Positions 15,523-23,553 of a DNA stretch of 36,120 bases are shown one piece after another (positions within the stretch are counted from its first letter, which is position 1; every line of letters begins with the position of its first letter). The position numbers and the translations under genes are program-made. This DNA is from Actinomycetota bacterium (GTDB lineage: Bacteria > Actinomycetota > Acidimicrobiia > Acidimicrobiales > AC-14): NCBI GenBank assembly GCA_005888325.1, contig VAWU01000052.1, forward strand, positions 1 to 36,120, in the 5' to 3' direction. Below the pieces are notes generated by a model, which did not search any database, was not told the origin of the DNA, and saw only the letters and a list, made by a program, of their open reading frames with translations.

Positions 15523-16671
15523 CTATCCCTTGGGGAGCCCGAGGATGCGCTCGCCGACGATGTTGCGCTGTATCTGCGACGTCCCCGCGGCGATGGTGAG
15601 CGACAGGGCGTGCACCATGCCCACGACCTGCTTGTCGGTGAACGAGAGATCGCCGCGATCAACCAGTCGCATGGCGAGGTCGCCCAGGCGGTGGCGCATC
15701 TCCGAGTAGTGCAGCTTGAACACCGATCCGCCCACCCCGGGGACGCCCGTGCGCGCGGCCTGCGAGACGTTGCGCCGGGTGAGTGCCCACAGCGCGTCGA
15801 GGTCGGCCGCGAGGTGCCCGATCTCGCGGCGGATGCCGGCGTCGTCCCACGCGCCGCCCGCCTTCGCCGTGGTCACGAGGTCGTCGAGCAGCTCATGGGT
15901 ATGGAGCATCTCGCTGACGAACGCGGTCCCCCGCTCGAAGCTGAACGTCACCATGGCGATGCGCCAGCCGTCGTTCTCCGCGCCCACCCGATTGGCCACC
16001 GGGACGCGCACCTCGTCGAGGAACATCTCGCTGAACTCGGCGGTGCCGTAGATCGTCCGCAGCGGCCGCACCTCGATGCCCGGCGCGTCCATCGGGAGGA
16101 TGAGCCACGTGATGCCCCGGTGCTTCGGTGCCTCGGGGTCGGTGCGCACCAGCAGCTCGCACCAGTCGGCGACCTCGGCGTGTGATGTCCATATCTTCTG
16201 ACCGGAGACCACGTAGTCGTCGCCGTCGCGCACCGCGCGCGTGCGTAAAGCTGCGAGGTCGGAGCCCGCGCCCGGCTCGGAGAAGCCCTGGCACCAGACC
16301 TCGTCGCCCTTGAGGATCGCCGGCAGGTGCTGCTCCTGTTGCTCGGGGCTCGCCTCGGCGATGAGCGTGGGCCCGGCGTGGAGCAGACCGACGAAGTTCA
16401 CGCCGACGTACGGCGCGCGGGCGCGCTCGCTCTCCTCCAGGAAGATGAGCTGTTCGGTGGGCGACGCCCCGCGCCCTCCGAACTCTTTGGGCCAGTTGAT
16501 GCCCGCGTACCCCGCGTCGAACAACATGCGTTGCCACCGAGTGTCGTACGCGCGCCGCCCGAGCCAGTCGTCCATCGCCGGCTTCGATGGCAACGCCGGG
16601 AGCACCGACTCCAGCCATGATCGCAGCTCGGCGCGGAACTGCTGCTCGGCGTCGGTGTAGCGCAGGTCCAT
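15523..16671 (-). CDS. Acyl-CoA dehydrogenase, full length
   Basis: About 382 residues. MDLRYTDAEQQFRAELRSWL is a standard beginning. Further on come INWPKEFGGRGAS, the flavin/substrate motif GFSEPGAGSDLAALRT, QKIWTSHAEVADWCELLVRTD, the KLHYSEMRHRLGDLAMRL helix and C-terminal SQIQRNIVGERILGLPKG. It should catalyse the FAD-linked alpha,beta-dehydrogenation of an acyl-CoA. MSM at 16677 is possible, but GGAAG directly abuts that ATG and is correctly spaced (six bases) for ATG 16671, which I prefer. It is the first gene of the LigD/short-dehydrogenase/SDR group. On the minus strand a TAGCAT -10 (16705-16700) lies 18 bases from the CTGAC arm at 16729-16724. Confidence 0.92.
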   Translation of the reverse strand: MDLRYTDAEQQFRAELRSWLESVLPALPSKPAMDDWLGRRAYDTRWQRMLFDAGYAGINWPKEFGGRGASPTEQLIFLEESERARAPYVGVNFVGLLHAGPTLIAEASPEQQEQHLPAILKGDEVWCQGFSEPGAGSDLAALRTRAVRDGDDYVVSGQKIWTSHAEVADWCELLVRTDPEAPKHRGITWLILPMDAPGIEVRPLRTIYGTAEFSEMFLDEVRVPVANRVGAENDGWRIAMVTFSFERGTAFVSEMLHTHELLDDLVTTAKAGGAWDDAGIRREIGHLAADLDALWALTRRNVSQAARTGVPGVGGSVFKLHYSEMRHRLGDLAMRLVDRGDLSFTDKQVVGMVHALSLTIAAGTSQIQRNIVGERILGLPKG

Positions 16672-16714
16672 GCTCATCTTCCGAGGTCGTTCTCGGGCGA
16701 TGCTACCGACATTG

Positions 16715-16729
16715 CTGACGGCTCGTCAG
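16715..16729. promoter_or_regulatory. CTGAC-N5-GTCAG palindrome, box 2 (acyl-CoA dehydrogenase / methyltransferase junction)
   Basis: The sequence is CTGACGGCTCGTCAG. Leftward, the arm CTGACG plus an 18-base spacer leads to TAGCAT (16705-16700), a good promoter for the dehydrogenase operon. Rightward, the arm begins 34 bases before GTG 16749, the same distance class as at the other boxes, but the -10 (GACGGT, 16736-16741) is weak. Confidence 0.65.
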
Positions 16730-16748
16730 GTGTGGGACGGTTCTCCCC

Positions 16749-17849
16749 GTGAGGCCTCCCCCGGTCTGGGTCGTGAAGCCCGCGTTGGCCGTGCGCGGCG
16801 CGATCGGCCGTGCGCACGCGCGCATGGCACCGCCCTTCGCCGTCGTCATCGAGCGCACCAACGCGATGATCGAGGGCAAGGCGCTCGCGGTCATGGCGGA
16901 GCTGCAGATCCCCGATCACCTGCACGCCGGGCCCCGCACCGCGGCCGAGCTCGCCTCGGTCGTAGGCGCGGACCGCGACGCGCTCGATCGTCTGCTCGCG
17001 TTCCTGGTGGCGTGCGGGTTGCTCGGTCGCACGCGCGACGGGCGCTATGAGAACAACGCCACCTCCGACGTCCTGCGCGCCGATCATCCCGAATCGGTGC
17101 GCGAGTGGGTCCGGTTCAGCGGAGCCGGGTGGGAATGGGAGATCTGGAACGAGCTGCACCACTCGGTGATGACCGGTGGGAGCGGGACCGTCGCCGCCCA
17201 CGGGAAGCCGTACTTCGAGTACGTGAACCACGTGAACCCTGAGGCGGGTGCCACGTTCAACCGGGCGCTCGCGCAGCTCGGCGCGATCATGGCGCCGCTC
17301 ATCGTCGACGGCTACGACTTCAGCCCCGCCCGCCGGGTGTGCGACGTGGGAGGTGGCAGCGGCGTCCTCCTCGCCGAGGTGCTGCGGCGACACCCGGCGG
17401 CGCACGGGGTCCTTTTCGAGCTGGACGCGCTCCACGCCGATGCCCGCGAGGCCCTCTCGGCGCGCGGGGTCAGCGATCGCTGCGAGCTGGTCGCGGGCGA
17501 CTTCTTCGCGTCGGTCCCCGACGGCTGCGACCTCTACATCCTGCAGGCCGTCATCCACGACTGGGACGACGAGCGGTGCGTCACCATCCTCGCCAACGTG
17601 CGCGAGGCGATGCCCCCCGGCGCCCGCCTGCTCGTCATCGAGAACCTGCTCGACGCCGACGGTCGCGAGAAGGACAAGCTGACCCGGGCCTTCGACCTGC
17701 TCATGCTCGTGCTCACCGGGGCGGGCCGCGAGCGCACCCGGGCCCAGTTCGAGACGCTCTTCGCCCGGGCCGGCCTGCGCCTCGAGCGCGACATCACGCT
17801 GCCGCCGCTCCTCCATGTCCTCGAGGTGTCGCCGGTTCGCTCGGACTAG
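16749..17849 (+). CDS. SAM-dependent O-methyltransferase (Methyltransf_2-like)
   Basis: 366 residues. An N-terminal winged-helix-like dimerisation region (about 30-110, with AELASVVGADRDALDRLLAFL) is followed by a Rossmann SAM domain with DVGGGSG (199-205). GDFFASVPDGCDLYILQAVIHDWDDE follows, carrying the His270-Asp271 pair of the catalytic base region. This layout is that of hydroxyneurosporene/plant-type O-methyltransferases, which methylate a hydroxyl of a small aromatic, polyketide or isoprenoid. The substrate is unknown. GTG 16749 is supported by its distance to the CTGAC palindrome. It is followed 10 bp later by the amidohydrolase gene. Confidence 0.87.
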   Translation: MRPPPVWVVKPALAVRGAIGRAHARMAPPFAVVIERTNAMIEGKALAVMAELQIPDHLHAGPRTAAELASVVGADRDALDRLLAFLVACGLLGRTRDGRYENNATSDVLRADHPESVREWVRFSGAGWEWEIWNELHHSVMTGGSGTVAAHGKPYFEYVNHVNPEAGATFNRALAQLGAIMAPLIVDGYDFSPARRVCDVGGGSGVLLAEVLRRHPAAHGVLFELDALHADAREALSARGVSDRCELVAGDFFASVPDGCDLYILQAVIHDWDDERCVTILANVREAMPPGARLLVIENLLDADGREKDKLTRAFDLLMLVLTGAGRERTRAQFETLFARAGLRLERDITLPPLLHVLEVSPVRSD

Positions 17850-17859
17850 CCTCGTTGCC

Positions 17860-19593
17860 ATGCTCGACTGCCGCATCATGGGTGGAAGCGTGGTCGACGG
17901 CACCGGTGCTCCGCGACGGCGTGCCGACATCGGCATCCGCGACGGACGCATCGTGGCCGTCGGCGAGGTCGACGAGAGCGCGAAACGCGACATCGACGCC
18001 ACCGGCCTCGTCGTCGCGCCGGGTTTCGTCGACATCCACACTCACTACGACGCACAGCTGTTCTGGGACCCCACCGCCAGCCCGTCGCCTCTGCACGGCG
18101 TCACCACCGTCATCGGCGGCAACTGTGGGTTCACCATCGCGCCCGTGGTGCCGCAAGAGGCCGACTACCTCATGCGGATGCTGGCGCGCGTCGAGGGGAT
18201 GCCGCTCGAGTCGCTCGAGGCGGGGGTGCCGTGGGGCTCGTGGCAGACCTACGGCGAATGGCTCGACCGCCTGGACGGCACCATCGCGGTGAACGCGGGC
18301 TTCCTCGTCGGCCATTCCGCCCTGCGCCGGGTCGTGATGGGCGAGGGCACCGGTGAGGCGGCGACCGACGATCAGATCGCGCGCATGGTGCAGCTGCTCC
18401 ACGAGTCGCTCGCCGCAGGCGGCCTGGGGTTCTCGTCGTCCAACGCGCCGACGCACAACGACGCGTCCGGGCAGCCCGTGCCGTCGCGTGCCGCGACACG
18501 CGACGAGCTGGTGGCGCTGGCCCGCGCCGTGCGCGACCACGCGGGCACCACCCTCGAGTTCATTCCCACCATCGGTGCCTTCTCCGAGGAGCACATGGAC
18601 CTGATGGCATCGATGTCGCTGGCCGCCAACCGTCCGCTCAACTGGAACGTGCTCGGCGTCAACGCCCAGAACCCCGACGGGCACCTGCAGCAGCTGTCGG
18701 CGTCGGATTACGCAGCCGCGAAGGGCGCCCGCGTGGTGGCCCTCACCGTGCCCGACCTCATGCGCTTCCGGCTCAGTCTCCTCACCGGGTTCATCCTCGA
18801 CGCCCTGCCGGGCTGGCGGGAGACGATGGCCCTGCCGCCCGCTGAGAAGATGAAGGTGCTGTCCGACCCCGACGAGCGGCGGCGGCTGAACGAGGGCGCC
18901 AACTCGCCTGCGGCGGGCCCGCTGCGGGGCATGGCGAACTGGAAGCACCTCACCATCGCGGAGACGTTCGCGCCCGAGAACGACGGCCTGTCCGGGCGCA
19001 CGGTCGGCGAGGTCGCGGCCGAGCGCGACCAGGATCCGTTCGACACCGTCTGCGACATCGCCGTCGCCGACGAGCTCCGCACCGGGTGGCTGCCCCGGAC
19101 GGGCAACGACGACGACGCCAGCTGGCAGATGCGCCTTGGGGTGTGGCGCGATCCCCGCGCCGTGCTCGGCGCATCCGACGCAGGTGCCCACCTCGACATG
19201 ATCGACTCGTTCACCTATACGACCGCCTTGCTCGGCCAGTCCGTGCGCGAGCGGCAGCTGCTCCCGCTCGAGGAGGCCGTCCACCTCCTCACCGACGTGC
19301 CTGCCCGGCTCTACGGGCTCCGCGGGCGCGGACGCATCGAGCAGGGTTGGCAGGCCGACATCGTCGTGCTCGACGAGGAGCGCGTCGGCCCCCGCCGCGT
19401 CTACACGCGTCACGACCTGCCCGCCGGGAGCGGCCGCCTCTACGGCGAGGCCGACGGTGTGGAGCACGTGCTCGTCAACGGTGTCGAGATCGCGACGGCA
19501 GGCGACTTCACCGGTGACCGTCCGGGCACCCTGTTGCGCTCGGGCCGCGACACCGACACGGTCGAGGTGCCGGGGGGCGCCGGCCGCGGCTAG
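17860..19593 (+). CDS. Amidohydrolase of the N-acyl-D-amino-acid deacylase (D-aminoacylase) family
   Basis: 577 residues. A small beta-sandwich start (IMGGSVVDGTG) precedes the metal-dependent TIM barrel: HTH (His60, His62), GNCGF with the metal-bridging Cys89, LVGHSALR, and SDAGAHLD with the catalytic Asp near the end. C-terminal RIEQGWQADIVVLD closes the sandwich. These features match D-aminoacylases, but family members cleave many cyclic or N-acyl substrates, so the substrate is open. A paralogue lies at 26156-27880. TAGCCT at 17847-17852, seven bases before ATG 17860, could give a leaderless transcript inside the stop region of the methyltransferase gene. The 10-bp gap also allows co-transcription. 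Confidence 0.88.
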   Translation: MLDCRIMGGSVVDGTGAPRRRADIGIRDGRIVAVGEVDESAKRDIDATGLVVAPGFVDIHTHYDAQLFWDPTASPSPLHGVTTVIGGNCGFTIAPVVPQEADYLMRMLARVEGMPLESLEAGVPWGSWQTYGEWLDRLDGTIAVNAGFLVGHSALRRVVMGEGTGEAATDDQIARMVQLLHESLAAGGLGFSSSNAPTHNDASGQPVPSRAATRDELVALARAVRDHAGTTLEFIPTIGAFSEEHMDLMASMSLAANRPLNWNVLGVNAQNPDGHLQQLSASDYAAAKGARVVALTVPDLMRFRLSLLTGFILDALPGWRETMALPPAEKMKVLSDPDERRRLNEGANSPAAGPLRGMANWKHLTIAETFAPENDGLSGRTVGEVAAERDQDPFDTVCDIAVADELRTGWLPRTGNDDDASWQMRLGVWRDPRAVLGASDAGAHLDMIDSFTYTTALLGQSVRERQLLPLEEAVHLLTDVPARLYGLRGRGRIEQGWQADIVVLDEERVGPRRVYTRHDLPAGSGRLYGEADGVEHVLVNGVEIATAGDFTGDRPGTLLRSGRDTDTVEVPGGAGRG

Positions 19594-19626
19594 AACGGGA
19601 GGGTTCGCGACTCAAGGAGCCCTGGA

Positions 19627-20796
19627 ATGCCCGAAGCCGTCATCGTCGCCACCGCCCGCACGCCGATCGGTCGGGCCAACAAGGGCTCGCTGGTCGACCT
19701 GCGCCCCGACGACCTCAGCGCAACCATCATCAGGGCCGTTCTCGACAAGGTGCCCGCGCTCGATCGGCAGGCGGTCGAGGACGTGATCTGGGGGTGCGGT
19801 CAGCCCGGCGGCGAGTCGGGCTACAACGTGGCCCGGGTGGCGGCCCTCCTGGCCGACCTGCCCGACGTCCCCGGCGTCACCGTGAACCGCTACTGCTCCT
19901 CGTCGCTCCAGACGATCCGCATGGCGGGCCACGCGATCAAGGCGGGCGAGGGCGACGTGTTCGTGGCCGGCGGCGTCGAGACCGTGAGCCGCTACCAGTT
20001 CGGCGCCTCCGATACCGGCCCCCACAACCAGCAGTTCGAGCAGGCGAAGGCGCGCACCAAGGAGCGCAGCGCCGGCGGTGCGCCCGAGTGGACACCGCCG
20101 TCGGGCCTGCCCGACATCTACATCGCCATGGGCCAGACCGCCGAGAACGTCGTACAGGCCGAGAAGGTCGGTCGCGAGGAGATGGACGAGTTCGCCAAGC
20201 TCTCCCAGGACCGCTCCGTCGCGTCGCAGGAGAACGGGTTCTTCGAGCGGGAGATCACGCCGGTCACGACGCCCGACGGAACCGTCGTGTCCAAGGACGA
20301 CGGCCCGCGCGCGGGCACCACGCTCGAGAAGCTCGCGCAGCTCAAGCCCGTGTTCCGGCCCGACGGCGAGGTCACCGCGGGCAACGCCTGCCCGTTGAAC
20401 GACGGAGCCGCCGCGGTCATCGTCATGAGCGACACCCGGGCGCGCGAGCTCGGCGTGCAGCCGCTCGCCCGCATCGTGGCGAGCGGCGTGTCCGGCCTGA
20501 ACCCCGAGATCATGGGCCTCGGTCCGATCGAGGCCTGCCGTCAGGCGCTGAAGCGGGCGGGCATGACGATCGACGACATCGACCTGGTCGAGATCAACGA
20601 GGCGTTCGCCGCGCAGGTCATCCCGTCGGCCCGCCGCGGCTCCATCGCCCTGGGCCACCCCTTCGGCATGACGGGCGCGCGCATCATGACCACGCTGCTG
20701 AACGGCCTCGAGGACGCGGACAAGACCTTCGGCCTCGAGTCGATGTGCGTCGGCGGCGGCCAGGGCATGGCGATGATCGTAGAGCGCCTGAACTAG
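19627..20796 (+). CDS. Thiolase family protein (acetyl-CoA acetyltransferase type), with a short active-site segment
   Basis: 389 residues. The acyl-accepting Cys90 lies in NRYCSSSLQT, NEAFAAQ is at 324-330, the catalytic His344 in GHPFGMTG (343-350) and Cys374 in CVGGGQG. It should cleave 3-oxoacyl-CoA in the last step of beta-oxidation. Between NEAFAAQ and GHPFG there are only 12 residues (VIPSARRGSIAL). In related thiolases this stretch is normally about 13 residues longer and includes an NxxGG turn, so an in-frame deletion is suspected. AAGGAG eight bases before ATG 19627 is a strong ribosome site. It is the last gene of the plus-strand methyltransferase/amidohydrolase/thiolase group and converges on the gene at 20815. 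Confidence 0.9.
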   Translation: MPEAVIVATARTPIGRANKGSLVDLRPDDLSATIIRAVLDKVPALDRQAVEDVIWGCGQPGGESGYNVARVAALLADLPDVPGVTVNRYCSSSLQTIRMAGHAIKAGEGDVFVAGGVETVSRYQFGASDTGPHNQQFEQAKARTKERSAGGAPEWTPPSGLPDIYIAMGQTAENVVQAEKVGREEMDEFAKLSQDRSVASQENGFFEREITPVTTPDGTVVSKDDGPRAGTTLEKLAQLKPVFRPDGEVTAGNACPLNDGAAAVIVMSDTRARELGVQPLARIVASGVSGLNPEIMGLGPIEACRQALKRAGMTIDDIDLVEINEAFAAQVIPSARRGSIALGHPFGMTGARIMTTLLNGLEDADKTFGLESMCVGGGQGMAMIVERLN

Positions 20797-20814
20797 GACG
20801 CGGGGCGACCTCGA

Positions 20815-21126
20815 CTACAGCACCACGTCGTTGACGACGGTCAGGTCGACGAACTCCGGAGGCCCGTCGAAGATCGCCCCCATCGTCTCCCGCGCCGCCT
20901 TCAGTCCCTCCTGACGTCGCTCATCCTGCTCGCGGGCGCGCGCTTTCTCCTCGCTCTCGAAGAGGACCAACATGTAGACGCGGCTGGGGTCGTTCTGGTC
21001 CCGCATGGCCGTCGTCCGCAGCAAGCCCGACCCTGGTTGTTCGACCGCCTGCAGCTGCTCGAACAACTTCGGCAGCTCCTGTTCCTTGCCCGGCTTCAGG
21101 CGCGTCGTGATGATCTGTGCCCACAT
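20815..21126 (-). CDS. Small ABM-like dimeric alpha/beta-barrel protein
   Basis: 103 residues. The pattern MWAQIITTRLKPGKEQELPKLFEQLQ, then SGLLRTTAMRDQNDPSRVYMLVLFESEEKARARE is that of antibiotic-biosynthesis-monooxygenase-like ferredoxin-fold proteins. These act as cofactor-free oxygenases or as binding proteins. No specific active site can be named. A GGGGGA about nine bases before ATG 21126 may serve as ribosome site. It is on the minus strand downstream of the six-gene operon, with a 118-bp gap, so it may have its own promoter. Confidence 0.7.
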   Translation of the reverse strand: MWAQIITTRLKPGKEQELPKLFEQLQAVEQPGSGLLRTTAMRDQNDPSRVYMLVLFESEEKARAREQDERRQEGLKAARETMGAIFDGPPEFVDLTVVNDVVL

Positions 21127-21244
21127 AGCAGAGTCCCCCTTCGCAGATGGATCCCGAAACCTACTGCGGCGTCATCGCCCGAAGCCGATCTTGATGATGA
21201 GAGCCGAGCCAACGTTTCGCGCTTCGGGGGGCTCGACGAGGGGG

Positions 21245-22006
21245 TCAGGAGGTCATGCCGCCGTCGATGGGGACGACGGCGCCGGTCATGTAGCGGGCCT
21301 CGTGGGACGCGAGGAAGGCCATGAGGCCGGCGACCTCCTCCGGCTGGGCGAACCCCATGGGTGACGTGATCTTGTAGAAGAGCTTCCGCGAGGCGTTCTC
21401 CGGGAAGCCGAAGCTCTCCATCAGGCTCGTCTGGATGCCACCGGGCGCCACCGCGTTCACGCGAACGCCGCGCTCGATGTACTCGTAGGCCATCGACTTC
21501 GTCAGCATCACCACCCCGCCCTTGGAGGCGCAGTACGCGGCGCTGTAGGGCTGGCCGATGAGCCCCGCGGTGGAGGCCACGTTGACGATGTTGCCCCCGT
21601 TCTCGAGCAGATGGGGCAGCGCGGCCTGGCTCACCAGGAACGTGCCCGTGAGGTTGACGTCGATGATGCGCTGCCACTCCTCGAGCGGCTGTTCGTGCGT
21701 GTGGGCGAACTTGCCGATGCCGGCGATGTTGCAGACGACGTCGGGCGGCCCCAGGTCGGCGACGACCGCGTCGATCGTCGCCGTCACCGACGCCTTGTCA
21801 GCCACGTTGCACACGTAGGCCTTGCCCTTGCCGCCCGCGTCGACGATGTCGGCTGCAGTCTGCTCGCACGCGTCCACGGTGACGTCGAGGCAGGCGACCG
21901 TCGCACCCTCGGCCGCGAGGCGCCGCGCCGTGGCCCGCCCGATGCCGCTCCCCGCACCGGTGACGACGGCGGTCTTGCCCGTGAAGCGTTGCTCGTTCGT
22001 GCTCAT
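21245..22006 (-). CDS. Short-chain dehydrogenase/reductase, last gene of the six-gene operon
   Basis: 253 residues: TGAGSGIG (16-23), CNVAD (66-70), CNIAG (92-96) in place of NNAG, Ser145 in VNVAST and YCASK with Tyr158/Lys162; RVNAVAPGGI and PIDGG follow. A complete classical SDR. The ATG overlaps the stop of the upstream acyl-CoA synthetase gene as ATGA (22003-22006), so translation is coupled and the two products probably act in one pathway. A 3-hydroxyacyl-CoA dehydrogenase or alcohol dehydrogenase role is inferred. It ends at TGA 21245. Confidence 0.91.
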   Translation of the reverse strand: MSTNEQRFTGKTAVVTGAGSGIGRATARRLAAEGATVACLDVTVDACEQTAADIVDAGGKGKAYVCNVADKASVTATIDAVVADLGPPDVVCNIAGIGKFAHTHEQPLEEWQRIIDVNLTGTFLVSQAALPHLLENGGNIVNVASTAGLIGQPYSAAYCASKGGVVMLTKSMAYEYIERGVRVNAVAPGGIQTSLMESFGFPENASRKLFYKITSPMGFAQPEEVAGLMAFLASHEARYMTGAVVPIDGGMTS

Positions 22007-23553
22007 GCCGAGTACTGCTCGCGGAGCTTGTGCTTGAGGATCTTGCCGCTGGGGTTGCGCGGCACCGACTCGACGATCTCGAGCTGCTCGGGAATCTTCT
22101 GCACCATGAGCCCGTGCTCTCGCAGGAACATCGACATCTCCTGGAACGTGAGCGGGTCGGCGGGATCCTTGGGGGCGATCACCGCGCAGGCGCGCTCGCC
22201 CTGCTTCGGGTCGGGCAGGCCGATGACCGCGACGTCGCCGACCTTGGGGTGGGTGTAGAGCACGTCCTCGATCTCCTTGGCGCTGATGTTCTCGCCCTTG
22301 CGGATGATGATGTCCTTGAGCCGGCCGGTGATGGTGACGTAGCCGTCGGCGTCGACGTTGCCCAGGTCGCCCGTGCGGAACCACCGCTCGTCGTCGAAGG
22401 CATCGGCGTCGAGCGAGCTGTCGAGGTAGCCGCGGAAGAGCTGCGGACCGACGACACGGATCTCGCCCTCCTCGCCCGGGCCGGCCGGCTTCCCGTCGAG
22501 CCTGACGACGCGCACCTTCACGCCCTGGGTCGGCGGGCCCTCGGTGTTCGCCAGCTTGTCGTCCGGATCTGTCGTGCGAGCCATCGCGAGGATCGGGCAC
22601 TCCGTGAGCCCGTAGCCCGAGACGATGCCGACGCCGCCGATCTCGGCCTTGAGGTCGTAGTGGAGCTGCGGGGGCTTGGGCGCCCCGCCGCCCGGGAACG
22701 CCCGCACGTGGGGGAACAGCGGCGTCGACGGGTCCTTGCGCTGGGCGGCGAGGTAGGCGAGGTGGAACGGCGTGCCCGCGCCGGCGAGGGTCGCGTCCTC
22801 GCGCTGCATGAACGGGATCGTCGTCGCGGGATCGAAGGCCTCGACCACCAGGTGCCCCATGCCGACGATGAACCCCGACAGCAGCCACACGATGCCGCCG
22901 ATGTGGGTGAACGGGAACACGAGGGCGCCGACGTCGTCGGCCCGCAGATCGAGGGCCGCGTTCATACCGATGGACGCTGCCATCACCGTGCGGTCGGTGT
23001 GCTGCGCGCCCTTGGGGTCGGCCGTCGTCCCGGACGTGTAGAACAGCCACCGCACCGGCAGGTCGACGGGATCGTCGGGCGCGTCCGGTGGCGGCGGGAG
23101 CGTCGAGGGATCGCCCTCGGGCAGCGACCGGTCGCACACGAGCACGTCGAGGCCGTCGACCTCACCCGCCACGTCGTTCGCCATCGCCTCGAAGTCGAAG
23201 CCCTTCCACACCGACGGCACGACGAGCAGCCGGGCCCGCGTCTGGCGGACGATGAAGCCGACCTCGCGGGCCCGGTAGATCGGGAGCATGGGGTTCTGCA
23301 CCGCGCCGAGGCGCGAGAGCGCGCCCACGAGCACCATCGACTCCAACCACGTCGGCAGCTCCCACGAGACGTTGACGCCCTCCCCCACCCCGAGCCCCAT
23401 GAGACCGGCCGCCGCCCGCTCGGCCGCAGCCTGGTACTCGGCGAAGGTGAGGCTCCGCCCGTCCTCGTCGAGGCCGAAGCGGGCGTCGGGCGTGGCCGCC
23501 ACCCGACGCTCGATGAGCTCCCACAGCGTGCGTCCCTCGAGGTTGGCGCTCAC
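22003..23553 (-). CDS. Acyl-CoA synthetase (AMP-dependent, FadD-like)
   Basis: 516 residues of the ANL superfamily. The P-loop YTSGTTADPKG is at 172-182, GYGLTE in the middle, RTGDLG and the hinge GRLKDIIIRKGENIS near the C-terminal domain, and the catalytic Lys504 in NPSGKILK. It activates a carboxylic acid to its acyl-CoA through an acyl-adenylate. The start is GTG 23553, whose GTGA overlaps the stop of the second synthetase gene; the gene itself overlaps the next SDR by ATGA. Both overlaps signal translational coupling. The substrate may be a medium-chain, cyclic or aromatic acid; it cannot be read from the sequence. Confidence 0.92.
   Translation of the reverse strand: MSANLEGRTLWELIERRVAATPDARFGLDEDGRSLTFAEYQAAAERAAAGLMGLGVGEGVNVSWELPTWLESMVLVGALSRLGAVQNPMLPIYRAREVGFIVRQTRARLLVVPSVWKGFDFEAMANDVAGEVDGLDVLVCDRSLPEGDPSTLPPPPDAPDDPVDLPVRWLFYTSGTTADPKGAQHTDRTVMAASIGMNAALDLRADDVGALVFPFTHIGGIVWLLSGFIVGMGHLVVEAFDPATTIPFMQREDATLAGAGTPFHLAYLAAQRKDPSTPLFPHVRAFPGGGAPKPPQLHYDLKAEIGGVGIVSGYGLTECPILAMARTTDPDDKLANTEGPPTQGVKVRVVRLDGKPAGPGEEGEIRVVGPQLFRGYLDSSLDADAFDDERWFRTGDLGNVDADGYVTITGRLKDIIIRKGENISAKEIEDVLYTHPKVGDVAVIGLPDPKQGERACAVIAPKDPADPLTFQEMSMFLREHGLMVQKIPEQLEIVESVPRNPSGKILKHKLREQYSA

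Noticed and set aside
14167-16185. A 672-residue plus-strand open frame opposite LigD and the acyl-CoA dehydrogenase
   Set aside because: It is an antisense shadow with no recognisable motif; the minus-strand genes have full domain evidence.
21180-21245. CGAGCC/GGCTCG pairing after the SDR as an intrinsic terminator
   Set aside because: The loop is about 20 bases, the stem only six, and there is no U tract.
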